From Sediminibacterium sp. (GTDB taxonomy: Bacteria; Bacteroidota; Bacteroidia; Chitinophagales; Chitinophagaceae), in contig JAEUVE010000018.1 of assembly GCA_016786865.1 (NCBI GenBank), positions 188,947-252,946 of the forward strand: DNA of 64,000 bases, read 5' to 3'. The notes beneath the pieces are model-generated. The model was not told the origin of the DNA. It did no database searches and was given only the letters and a program-made list of their open reading frames with translations. The translations under genes were made by a program, and so were the position numbers. Below, piece after piece: positions 18,273-25,498 of this stretch. Each line of letters starts with the position of its first letter. The first letter of the stretch is position 1.

Positions 18273-18473
18273 ATGCCAAAAGTTAAAACAAACTCCAGCG
18301 CTAAAAAGCGTTTTAAAGTGACCGGTACCGGAGAAATCAGTTTCCAGAAAGCATTCAAACGTCACATCCTTACCAAAAAATCTAAGAAGCGCAAACGTGC
18401 GCTGAGAATGAAAGGTATTGTTGGTTCTACTAACAAGGATTTCGTTTTACGCTTATTACGCCTGAAAGGATAA
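18273..18473 (+). CDS. rpmI: 50S ribosomal protein L35
   Basis: 66 residues, the usual size. Very basic. Family core: [20 protein letters not shown], then [15 protein letters not shown]. It is first in the rpmI-rplT unit and is preceded by a structured leader whose last hairpin ends five bases before the ATG. L35 and L20 are 50S assembly proteins normally translated from one mRNA; the gap to rplT is 64 bases. Confidence 0.97.
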   Translation: MPKVKTNSSAKKRFKVTGTGEISFQKAFKRHILTKKSKKRKRALRMKGIVGSTNKDFVLRLLRLKG

Positions 18474-18537
18474 TCAGCCGCTTTACAAACAGATTTATTA
18501 AACACCGTTAGCGCCGCTAACTTCAAAACATTTTAGT

Positions 18538-18882
18538 ATGCCACGTTCAAAAAATGCAGTTGCATCCAGAGCAAGGAGAAAGAAAATCCTTAACCAAGCA
18601 AAAGGGTTCTATGGTAAGCGTAAAAACGTTTATACCGTTGCCAAAAATATCGTTGAAAAAGGTCTTACTTACAGCTATGTAGGCCGCAAGCTGAAGAAGC
18701 GCGAATACCGCCAGTTGTGGATTGCGCGTATCAACGCTGCAGTAAGAGAAGAAGGAATGACCTACAGTCAGTTTATCAATAAGCTGAGTGTAAAAGGTAT
18801 TGATCTGAACCGTAAGGTTTTGGCTGACCTGGCTATGAATGAGCCTGCCAGCTTCAAAGCCCTGGTTGATTCCGTAAAATAG
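18538..18882 (+). CDS. rplT: 50S ribosomal protein L20
   Basis: 114 residues, usual length. The extended basic N-terminal helix carries the family motif [15 protein letters not shown], and the globular C-terminal half has [21 protein letters not shown]20 is an early 23S rRNA-binding assembly protein and the repressor of its own operon in several phyla through a leader that mimics its rRNA site. The leader upstream of rpmI is the candidate target. A strong terminator follows. Confidence 0.98.
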   Translation: MPRSKNAVASRARRKKILNQAKGFYGKRKNVYTVAKNIVEKGLTYSYVGRKLKKREYRQLWIARINAAVREEGMTYSQFINKLSVKGIDLNRKVLADLAMNEPASFKALVDSVK

Positions 18883-18902
18883 TTTCAGCAAAAATCCTAT
18901 TC

Positions 18903-18936
18903 AAAAGCCGGATGCGTACGCGCCCGGCTTTTTTTA
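18903..18936 (+). terminator. Intrinsic terminator after rplT
   Basis: AAAAGCCGG / CCGGCTTTT arms (18903-18911 with 18923-18931) followed by a T run. Confidence 0.9.
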
Positions 18937-18989
18937 TTTTCAAATCAAATACAAGGGTTATTTTTACACTCTAAAAGGACATCTCCGGA

Positions 18990-20420
18990 ATGAATAATAC
19001 CTATACCTCACTGGTTAACCAGACATTTCACTTTCCACAGGAAGGTTTTGAAGTAAGCGATGAAGGTTATCTTGAATTTAACGGTGTTGACATCAAAAAG
19101 CTGATAGACAAACATGGTACGCCCCTGAAGCTGACCTACCTCCCTAAAATCGGGATGCAGATCAATAAGGCTAAAAACATGTTTGCAGCCGCTTTTAAAA
19201 AGCACAAGTATGAGGGGCAGTATTTTTATTGTTATTGTACCAAGAGCTCGCATTTCTCTTTTATTGTAGAGGAGGCGCTCAAGAACAATATTCATCTGGA
19301 AACATCCTATGCGTACGATATTGAGATCATCAACAGGTTGTATCAGCGCAGAAAAATTAATAAGGAAACCTTTATTATCTGCAATGGATACAAGCAGAAG
19401 AATTATACTTCGCGTATTGCCAAGCTGATCAATTCCGGGTTTAAAAATGTAGTGCCGATTCTGGATAATAAAGAAGAGCTGCAAGCCTATAAGAGAAGTG
19501 TGAAAGCGCCGTTTTCGCTGGGTATCCGGGTTGCGGCAGAAGAAGAGCCCAATTTCCCGTTCTATACATCCCGTTTGGGAATCCGTGCAAAAGACATCCT
19601 GGAATTTTATGTAGATGAGATTGAGGGAAATGAAGATAAGTTTCAGTTAAAAATGCTTCATATTTTTCTGAACAAGGGTATCAAGGATGATATTTATTAC
19701 TGGAGTGAGCTGAATAAAATCATCAACCTTTACTGTCAGCTTAAAAAGATTTGCCCCGAACTGGATTCGATCAATATCGGCGGCGGCTTCCCGATTAAAC
19801 ATTCTCTTGGATTTGAATATGATTACCAGTTCATGATCAATGAGATTGTGGGGAATATCAAAAAATCCTGTAAGAAGGCCAAAGTGCCGATGCCCAATAT
19901 CTATACAGAGTTTGGCAGTTTCACTGTTGGTGAGAGCATGGCCCATATTTACAGCGTACTCGGACAAAAGATCCAGAACGACCGGGAGTGCTGGTACATG
20001 ATCGATTCATCTTTTATTACCACTTTGCCCGATACCTGGGGGATTGGGGAGAAATTCCTGATGCTGCCGATTAATAAGTGGGACAACGAATACCATCGGG
20101 TAGTATTGGGTGGCATTACCTGCGACAGCCACGACTACTACGACTCCGAAGAACACATCAACGAAGTGTTCCTTCCCAAATTAACCACAACCGATAAGAA
20201 GGAAGCCGAATCCAATAAAGAGCCATTGTATGTAGGATTCTTCCATACAGGTGCCTATCAGGATCAGATCAGCGGTTATGGAGGTATCAAGCACTGTCTG
20301 ATACCATCACCCAAACATGTGATTGTGGAATACGATAAGAATGGTAAATTGATCGACTGGGTTTATGCAAGAGAGCAAAGTGCTCAAAGCATGCTAAAGA
20401 TCCTGGGATATTTACGTTAA
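18990..20420 (+). CDS. speA: Arginine decarboxylase, short Bacteroidota form
   Basis: 476 residues. Fold type III PLP decarboxylase. The probable PLP lysine is Lys85 in CYCTKSSHFSF. The phosphate-binding glycine motif reads NIGGGFPIKHS, and the conserved catalytic-cysteine motif reads TCDSHDYYD. It is much shorter than E. coli SpeA (658) but typical of the biosynthetic arginine decarboxylases of Bacteroidota. The product agmatine can be converted to putrescine by the agmatine deiminase and N-carbamoylputrescine amidase encoded at 29764-31700, so the whole route lies in the window. Diaminopimelate or other amino-acid decarboxylase activity is the alternative; the polyamine neighbours favour arginine. 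Confidence 0.85.
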   Translation: MNNTYTSLVNQTFHFPQEGFEVSDEGYLEFNGVDIKKLIDKHGTPLKLTYLPKIGMQINKAKNMFAAAFKKHKYEGQYFYCYCTKSSHFSFIVEEALKNNIHLETSYAYDIEIINRLYQRRKINKETFIICNGYKQKNYTSRIAKLINSGFKNVVPILDNKEELQAYKRSVKAPFSLGIRVAAEEEPNFPFYTSRLGIRAKDILEFYVDEIEGNEDKFQLKMLHIFLNKGIKDDIYYWSELNKIINLYCQLKKICPELDSINIGGGFPIKHSLGFEYDYQFMINEIVGNIKKSCKKAKVPMPNIYTEFGSFTVGESMAHIYSVLGQKIQNDRECWYMIDSSFITTLPDTWGIGEKFLMLPINKWDNEYHRVVLGGITCDSHDYYDSEEHINEVFLPKLTTTDKKEAESNKEPLYVGFFHTGAYQDQISGYGGIKHCLIPSPKHVIVEYDKNGKLIDWVYAREQSAQSMLKILGYLR

Positions 20421-20437
20421 CCATTCTAATCCTTTTT

Positions 20438-20893
20438 ATGAAAAAGATTGTACTTCTGGCTGCTGTTATATGTTGCAGCCTTTCTCTGTCTGCACAAACC
20501 GCAACAGATTCCGTTAAAGCCACTATTAACCGGATGTTCGAGGCTATGAAAGAAGCCGATAGTGCCAAACTCAGGAGTTGCTTTGCCGATAGTGCTATTA
20601 TGCAAACCATTTCCCGAAACAAAGAGGGGAAGGAATTGGTAAGAACAGATGGGATAGAGGGATTTGTAAAAATGGTGGGTAGTGTTCCCAAGGGAATGGC
20701 GGATGAGCGAATTGTATTTGGTGTGGTGAAAACGGACGGAGCGCTGGGTATGGCCTGGACGCCCTATCGTTTTTACCGGAATGGTGTGTTCAGCCATTGT
20801 GGGGTAAATTCTTTTCAGTTGGTTCGGGTTAATCAAAAATGGGTGATACAATACATTATCGATACCCGCCGCAAAGATCAATGCCCTGAATAA
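20438..20893 (+). CDS. Secreted NTF2-like (SnoaL-fold) protein
   Basis: 151 residues. Signal peptide (KIVLLAAVICCSLSLSAQ) followed by a cone-shaped NTF2-like domain: helix SVKATINRMFEAMKEAD, then strands with AMAWTPYRFYRNGVFSHCG and a final VNQKWVIQYIIDT. The fold serves many unrelated roles and no active-site set is visible, so function is unknown. It starts 17 bases after arginine decarboxylase and may be its operon partner. Its last 16 bases overlap the convergent membrane-protein gene. Confidence 0.8.
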   Translation: MKKIVLLAAVICCSLSLSAQTATDSVKATINRMFEAMKEADSAKLRSCFADSAIMQTISRNKEGKELVRTDGIEGFVKMVGSVPKGMADERIVFGVVKTDGALGMAWTPYRFYRNGVFSHCGVNSFQLVRVNQKWVIQYIIDTRRKDQCPE

Positions 20894-21543
20894 GCTGCAT
20901 CTTCTTTTTTTGTTTCTTCCAATTCCCGGATATATTCTTTCAATTGCGCCACGAAATTTCCGTACAATTTTTTCAGGTACCATTTGGTTAGGTAATAGAG
21001 TCCTGCAAATGAGCCCACCACGTACAAAAGGATGACCAACAGTTTATACGATTGCTGTGGGCGTATTTTCTGGAAGATAGCATCTATTTCTACAATGGTT
21101 TCTTTTTCGTGCACTTGCAAAGAGGCCGAAAAAATAATGCATACGGGTAGCAAAACGATACAGAACTGAAAATATCGGCGGATGAATTCATCCATCAGAA
21201 CAACGATGTTCTGCAGGTTTTCCCGGATGGGTAAATTGCTGCTTCCTGCCAGATTAATTTTCTTCAGCAAAAAGAACAATACTCCGGTAATCAACAGCAT
21301 GATAACCGAAAAACTACTGGAATAAATACGTAAAGACTGGTACTTACTTGCAACGGCAACATAGATCAGTAAGGCGGTAAATGCAACGCTGAAAATGATC
21401 TCGAACCAGAGGCTTCTCTTGATCTTGCTCAAAACAGAATGCGCTTTTTTCTTCAATAATGCAGCAATATCCGCTTCTGTGCGTTGATGGTGATCTGTTT
21501 CCAGTTGCTGCTTCAGTTTTATTTTTAGTTCGTCCAGTTCCAT
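20878..21543 (-). CDS. Four-helix membrane protein in a sigma-factor operon
   Basis: 221 residues. A cytosolic N-terminal stretch of about 45 residues (QQLETDHHQRTEADIAALL) is followed by four hydrophobic segments at about 47-70, 78-95, 120-140 and 160-185, and a charged C-terminal tail. It lies 9 bases after an ECF sigma factor on the same strand. Position and topology suggest an anti-sigma-like partner, but there is no recognisable anti-sigma zinc motif (HxxxCxxC) or FecR domain, so that role is inference only. Confidence 0.7.
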   Translation of the reverse strand: MELDELKIKLKQQLETDHHQRTEADIAALLKKKAHSVLSKIKRSLWFEIIFSVAFTALLIYVAVASKYQSLRIYSSSFSVIMLLITGVLFFLLKKINLAGSSNLPIRENLQNIVVLMDEFIRRYFQFCIVLLPVCIIFSASLQVHEKETIVEIDAIFQKIRPQQSYKLLVILLYVVGSFAGLYYLTKWYLKKLYGNFVAQLKEYIRELEETKKEDAAYSGH

Positions 21544-21552
21544 ACGGGTATA

Positions 21553-22047
21553 TTAAACGGTTGCTAAATGTTTTTGAGTTTGTTCTCTGAGTTTACCTTT
21601 AATCCTGTTCATTTTAACCGCGATATTATTGGGGGTAATACCCACTACATCGCTTATTTCATTGTAGCTGTAATCTTCCAGATACAGCATCACAATGGCT
21701 TTGTCGATTTTAGATAAATCTGCAATGGCCGCATACATGGCCTTGGTTTGCATTTCTATTGGATCCTGTGGCCCGGTAGATTGCTCCGGCACTTCATCTG
21801 TGGTAAAAACAATATTCTTCTTCTCTTTTCTGTAAAAAGTAATTGCAGTGTTCAGCGCTACCCTGTAGAGCCAGGTAGAAAATTTTGCATCTCCCCGAAA
21901 GTTCCCGAAGGCCTTCCATGCCTGTAGGGTAATCTCCTGAAAAAGATCTTCCCTGTCTGCATGAGATTGCATGTACAGATTGCATACTTTATAGATGATC
22001 TTCTGATGTTGGTTCAGTAATGAAACGAATTCTTTCTCAGTGGGCAT
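21553..22047 (-). CDS. ECF-type RNA polymerase sigma factor
   Basis: 164 residues, only sigma regions 2 and 4, as in ECF (group 4) factors. Region 2: DREDLFQEITLQAWKAFGNF and FSTWLYRVALNTAI. Region 4 helix-turn-helix: YNEISDVVGITPNNIAVKMN followed by a basic helix. It is the middle gene of a three-gene operon (GumN-like protein, sigma, membrane protein) with 9-base gaps on both sides. Unlike many Bacteroidota ECF factors, no FecR anti-sigma or SusC/TonB receptor follows. Confidence 0.93.
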   Translation of the reverse strand: MPTEKEFVSLLNQHQKIIYKVCNLYMQSHADREDLFQEITLQAWKAFGNFRGDAKFSTWLYRVALNTAITFYRKEKKNIVFTTDEVPEQSTGPQDPIEMQTKAMYAAIADLSKIDKAIVMLYLEDYSYNEISDVVGITPNNIAVKMNRIKGKLREQTQKHLATV

Positions 22048-22056
22048 GCGATCTAA

Positions 22057-22905
22057 TTAATCATTCAGTGGTTTAAGTGAATAGCCCATTTTCCGGAGCA
22101 ATGTAATTAAGCCGGAACTGCCTCCGAGGTGTCCGGCGCCTACCACAAAAAAGGTTGCTTTGTTGCGGATGGCCTGATCCATTATAGGGATCCATCGCTG
22201 GTTCCTTTTTTCAATCAGTTCTTTTTCAAAATGATCATCGTTGTTGTTTTGTTGCATGAATTGGTAAAGGCTGTCGCTGTTGTTCAGTTTGTATACCTGC
22301 AGCAGTTGATTCATCACCAGCTTTACACTGTCGTAATTCTGTAAAGAAGTTGTGAGTGTTTTGAGTTGGCTTTCTATTGGCTGCGCATCAATTGCGGCAA
22401 TCTGATCTGCCAGTGTTTCCAGGCCTGCAACAGGAATATTTTGTTCGCGGGCCATTTGAAACAGCAGGGTTTCAGGCTGAATTTTGTCTGCACAGGGAAT
22501 AGCGTAAAGTGCCAGCAGGTTCAGGCTCATGAAAGGTTTGAACTGATTAAACAGCTGCAAGTCCATTCCGGTGATTTGTTTAAAAGCAGTACGGGCTTTT
22601 TCATAATCGGGTGATCCCATTAGTTCACTGAGAGAGGTTCCCTTTAATGTTAATCCTTGCATCAGTGCAGCCTGCATACCAGACTGGGTAAGGTCGAGTT
22701 CGGCATAGAATTGCTCGGATTGGCGGATTTTCGCAGCCAGTTTGGTGCTGTGGTTGAAATCGGCCTTGCACATCAGGTGAAAACTACCAAAAAGATAGGA
22801 GGGCTGCTTCCCGTTTTTTCCGCTGATTTCCCAGAGCAGCGAAGACTGGGCTTCGGATCTGATAAAAAGCAGGAGCAACAATATGGTCAACAATTTTTTA
22901 TCCAT
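22057..22905 (-). CDS. TraB/GumN family protein
   Basis: 282 residues from ATG 22905. An in-frame ATG 33 bases upstream would put a polar stretch ahead of the signal peptide, so the shorter start is preferred. A signal peptide ends near RSEAQ. The family motifs are present: SYLFGSFH near residue 40 and FFVVGAGHLGGSSG near the C-terminus, with the conserved Gx-x-H histidines thought to form the active site of this Tiki/TraB-like fold. It is first in the operon with the ECF sigma factor. Its activity (possible metalloprotease-like) is not established. Confidence 0.87.
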   Translation of the reverse strand: MDKKLLTILLLLLFIRSEAQSSLLWEISGKNGKQPSYLFGSFHLMCKADFNHSTKLAAKIRQSEQFYAELDLTQSGMQAALMQGLTLKGTSLSELMGSPDYEKARTAFKQITGMDLQLFNQFKPFMSLNLLALYAIPCADKIQPETLLFQMAREQNIPVAGLETLADQIAAIDAQPIESQLKTLTTSLQNYDSVKLVMNQLLQVYKLNNSDSLYQFMQQNNNDDHFEKELIEKRNQRWIPIMDQAIRNKATFFVVGAGHLGGSSGLITLLRKMGYSLKPLND

Positions 22906-22977
22906 GTTACAAAACGGTATTAGCCGGGTTCTGATCAATATGTAGTCAAAGATGGTGATATATTACAGAACCGGTAT

Positions 22978-23005
22978 AAAAAAGCCCCCGGTAGAAACCG
23001 GGGGC
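22978..23005 (-). terminator. Intrinsic terminator after hsp20
   Basis: Nine-bp GC-rich arms GCCCCCGGT / ACCGGGGGC with a 4-base loop. On the minus strand they are followed by six Ts. Confidence 0.9.
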
Positions 23006-23041
23006 GTAACCAAAACCATCTATTTATAAAACCATCTTTGT

Positions 23042-23461
23042 TTATTGAATTGCAATTTCTTTGGGAGATAATTTCACTTCTGCTTTTTTGGGAAGCAGGA
23101 GTTTAAGTACACCGTTGTCGTAACGAGCTTCAATCGCCTCTGCATTAATGGTGTCATCAATGGTAAAACTTCTTTTGAAGCTTCGGTAGCTGAATTCTCT
23201 CCGGATTGTTTTGTAATCTTTTTGTTCCGCTTCTTCTTTCTTCTCGTAACTAATGGTCAACAGGCCATTAGTTACATTGATTTTAAAATCTGCTTTGTCT
23301 CTTCCGGGTGCATTCAGTTCCAGGTGAAAAGCGTCGGCTGTTTCGTGGATGTTTACACTTGCGGATGGGTATCCGGTTTGTGCATCACGACCCCAGGCTG
23401 CAGGAAAATTGTTGAACAGTTCATCTAATACGCTGGTGCTGTTGTTTTTCAGGAGTGTCAT
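23042..23461 (-). CDS. Hsp20/alpha-crystallin small heat-shock protein
   Basis: 139 residues from ATG 23461; the frame is open further upstream but that part is not family-like and covers palindromic DNA. The alpha-crystallin domain spans about 35-135: VNIHETADAFHLELNAPG, then LLTISYEKKEEAEQKDYK, then the conserved YRSFKRSFTIDD and the GVLKLLLPK end strand. sHsps are ATP-independent holdases that keep unfolding proteins refoldable by DnaK, also in this window. It is divergent from the bacilliredoxin gene, sharing a 230-base intergenic region with palindromes that could be a stress operator. Confidence 0.95.
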   Translation of the reverse strand: MTLLKNNSTSVLDELFNNFPAAWGRDAQTGYPSASVNIHETADAFHLELNAPGRDKADFKINVTNGLLTISYEKKEEAEQKDYKTIRREFSYRSFKRSFTIDDTINAEAIEARYDNGVLKLLLPKKAEVKLSPKEIAIQ

Positions 23462-23574
23462 ATTGTATCGTTTTTTAAGTTGTTTAATCTTATAAGCTAT
23501 CCGTTCAAACCACGTACCAGGGCAGAATTTTACTTTTTTCGCCCCGATTTCCCGAAATCCTGTCGCCCTGAAAC

Positions 23575-23626
23575 AATAATAAGTGCCATTGTGTCGCTTA
23601 TTATTTGCGTTTGCGCCATTATGGCG
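23575..23626. promoter_or_regulatory. Pair of related palindromes between hsp20 and bacilliredoxin
   Basis: Two 13-base elements share the pattern YGCCATTRTGKCG: 23584-23596 (TGCCATTGTGTCG) and 23614-23626 (CGCCATTATGGCG). Each is an inverted repeat of YGNCA/TGNCR with a 3-base centre, and they are 30 bases apart centre to centre. The first is embedded in a wider inverted repeat, AATAATAAG (23575-23583) with CTTATTATT (23597-23605). Likely a regulator site; the regulator is unknown. Confidence 0.55.
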
Positions 23627-23664
23627 TATTTGTAACTCACTCTTTTCCATTTCAGGCAAATTTG

Positions 23665-23672
23665 TATCTTCG
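23665..23672 (+). promoter_or_regulatory. Possible -7 box (TATCTTCG) of the bacilliredoxin gene
   Basis: Seven of eight match to TAnnTTTG, 19 bases before the start codon. Confidence 0.35.
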
Positions 23673-23691
23673 CAAAGAAAATTAGTGAAGT

Positions 23692-24108
23692 ATGTATCCA
23701 GCGGAAATTGTACTGCCAATGAAGGCAGAATTAACAGACGAAGGTTTTAGCGAATTGTTATCAGCAGCAGATGTTGAAAATACCCTAAAGCAAGAGGGAA
23801 CCACATTGGTTGTAATCAACTCTGTTTGTGGTTGTGCAGCAGGTACCTGTAGACCAGGAGTGGTAATGGCTGTTCAAAATGCAGTAAAGCGCCCTGATCG
23901 TTTAACTACCAGCTTTGCAGGTTTTGATCTGGAAGCGGTGAATAAAGTAAGAGAACATATGCTGCCTTATCCTCCATCATCTCCGGCTATTGCCCTGTTC
24001 AAAGACGGTGCATTGGTGAGCATGGTAGAGCGTCATCAAATTGAAGGAAGACCTGCACAGGTTATTGCCCAGCACCTGATCAGTGTTTTTAACGAGCATT
24101 GTAATTAA
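23692..24108 (+). CDS. BrxA/BrxB family bacilliredoxin
   Basis: 138 residues. Thioredoxin-like protein of the YphP/YqiW (DUF1094) family. The active-site CGC motif is in SVCGCAAGTCRPG, and the start MYPAEIVLPMKAEL is typical. Bacilliredoxins remove bacillithiol from mixed disulfides on proteins. BshB1, an enzyme of bacillithiol synthesis, is encoded at 29022, which supports that substrate in this organism. It is divergent from hsp20 across the palindrome region and is followed by its own terminator. Confidence 0.92.
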   Translation: MYPAEIVLPMKAELTDEGFSELLSAADVENTLKQEGTTLVVINSVCGCAAGTCRPGVVMAVQNAVKRPDRLTTSFAGFDLEAVNKVREHMLPYPPSSPAIALFKDGALVSMVERHQIEGRPAQVIAQHLISVFNEHCN

Positions 24109-24147
24109 TATTCATTAAGTTTGTTTTTAGATGGGTTAGTAAGTACG

Positions 24148-24179
24148 GGCCTCACTTTTGTGAGGCCTTGCTTTTTTTG
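24148..24179 (+). terminator. Intrinsic terminator after the bacilliredoxin gene
   Basis: Perfect arms GGCCTCAC / GTGAGGCC with loop TTTT, then TTGCTTTTTTT. Confidence 0.9.
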
Positions 24180-24226
24180 GTATTTTCGGCTATCATTGCA
24201 AATCACTCATAAACGCGGGCAGCTTC

Positions 24227-25378
24227 ATGTATCCTAATTTATACTACGCTTTCAAAGATATTTTTGGTGTTGAGCTTGAAGGATTAAAGCTGATCAACAC
24301 ATTTGGTTTTTTTGTAGCCATTGCATTCATCGCAGCTGCCTGGATACTCACACTGGAACTAAAACGAAAGCAACAGCAGGGATTGTTTACGTATACCGAA
24401 GAAAAGATCATGATCGGTGGCCCAGCCGGAATAACTGAATTGGTGGTAAATGGATTGCTTGGTTTTATTTTTGGATATAAACTGATAGGAGCATTTACCA
24501 TTCCCGATGCGCTCTCCGATCCACAAAGCTTTATTCTTTCCTCAAGAGGAAATTTCCTTACAGGAATGATTGTGGCATTAATCTTTGGTGGCATCAAATG
24601 GTGGGAGAAAAAAAAGCAGCAACTGGATAAGCCGGAAGAAAGAATCGTACGCATCTGGCCGCAGGACAGGGTGGGAGATATTGTTATTTATGCTGCAGTA
24701 TTTGGCTTTCTGGGAGCCAAGATTTTTCATAACCTGGAAAACTGGAACGAGTTTACCAAAGATCCGATTGGGTCTTTGATCGCTTTCAGTGGCCTTACTT
24801 TTTATGGAGGGTTAATTTGTGCTGGTATTGCAATTATCTGGTACGCCAAAAAACACAAGATTGTACCTATTCACCTGGTAGATGCCATGGCGCCTACCAT
24901 GATGCTGGGCTATGCGCTCGGCAGGGTTGGATGTCAGGTTAGCGGCGACGGAGACTGGGGTATTGTGAATACGAATCCCAAGCCATTCAGCTGGCTCCCC
25001 GATTTTTTATGGGGATATACTTATCCGCACAATGTGATCAATGAAGGGGTTGCCATACCGGGCTGTACCGGACCATATTGCAGCCAGCTGCCCTTGCCTG
25101 TATATCCTACGGCCCTCTATGAAGTACTCATGTGTCTGGTTTTATTTGCCATTCTCTGGCTGCTCCGTAAAAAAGTGAAAGTTCCGGGCCAGTTATTCGG
25201 AATTTACCTGGTAATGAATGGAGCAGAGCGGTTTCTGATCGAAAAGATTCGTGTAAATACCAAGTACGATATCATTTTTAACCCTACACAGGCAGAGCTG
25301 ATCTCTCTTTTTCTGCTTATCAGCGGTATTGCTTTCATTTATTATACCGGCAGGTCGTACAAGCAAAAATCTGCCTAA
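24227..25378 (+). CDS. lgt: Prolipoprotein diacylglyceryl transferase
   Basis: 383 residues, multi-pass inner-membrane enzyme that attaches diacylglycerol to the lipobox cysteine of prelipoproteins. The family signature is present as LGRVGCQVSGDGDWGI (about 227-242), the Bacteroidota version of GRxGNFxNxE. Other conserved parts are TFYGGLICAG and, near the end, PTALYEVLMCLVLFA and GAERFLIEKIR. It is longer than E. coli Lgt (291) because of an N-terminal extension and a loop (KKKQQLDKPEERIVRIWPQD), as usual in this phylum. Its substrates include the lipoproteins at 7563, 11185 and 56506. It stands alone. Confidence 0.9.
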   Translation: MYPNLYYAFKDIFGVELEGLKLINTFGFFVAIAFIAAAWILTLELKRKQQQGLFTYTEEKIMIGGPAGITELVVNGLLGFIFGYKLIGAFTIPDALSDPQSFILSSRGNFLTGMIVALIFGGIKWWEKKKQQLDKPEERIVRIWPQDRVGDIVIYAAVFGFLGAKIFHNLENWNEFTKDPIGSLIAFSGLTFYGGLICAGIAIIWYAKKHKIVPIHLVDAMAPTMMLGYALGRVGCQVSGDGDWGIVNTNPKPFSWLPDFLWGYTYPHNVINEGVAIPGCTGPYCSQLPLPVYPTALYEVLMCLVLFAILWLLRKKVKVPGQLFGIYLVMNGAERFLIEKIRVNTKYDIIFNPTQAELISLFLLISGIAFIYYTGRSYKQKSA

Positions 25379-25453
25379 TAAGTCCCTTTATGCCACTTAT
25401 ACCTAAATAGTACCGCCCATGTTATAACACTGTACTATGTAAAGCACAGTAGT

Positions 25454-25461
25454 TAGTTTTG
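25454..25461 (+). promoter_or_regulatory. -7 box (TAGTTTTG)
   Basis: Exact TAnnTTTG match, 37 bases before the start codon of the outer-membrane barrel gene. Confidence 0.5.
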
Positions 25462-25498
25462 TTTTGTAATTGTTTAAGACAAGAACTAACTAATAAAT

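Noticed and set aside
20878..21543. FecR or zinc anti-sigma factor call for the membrane protein
   Set aside because: No HxxxCxxC motif and no FecR domain are visible; only position supports such a role.
23462..23719. Long N-terminal extension of Hsp20 back to 23719
   Set aside because: The added residues are not alpha-crystallin-like and would overlap the palindromes and the divergent gene start at 23692. ATG 23461 gives the usual length.
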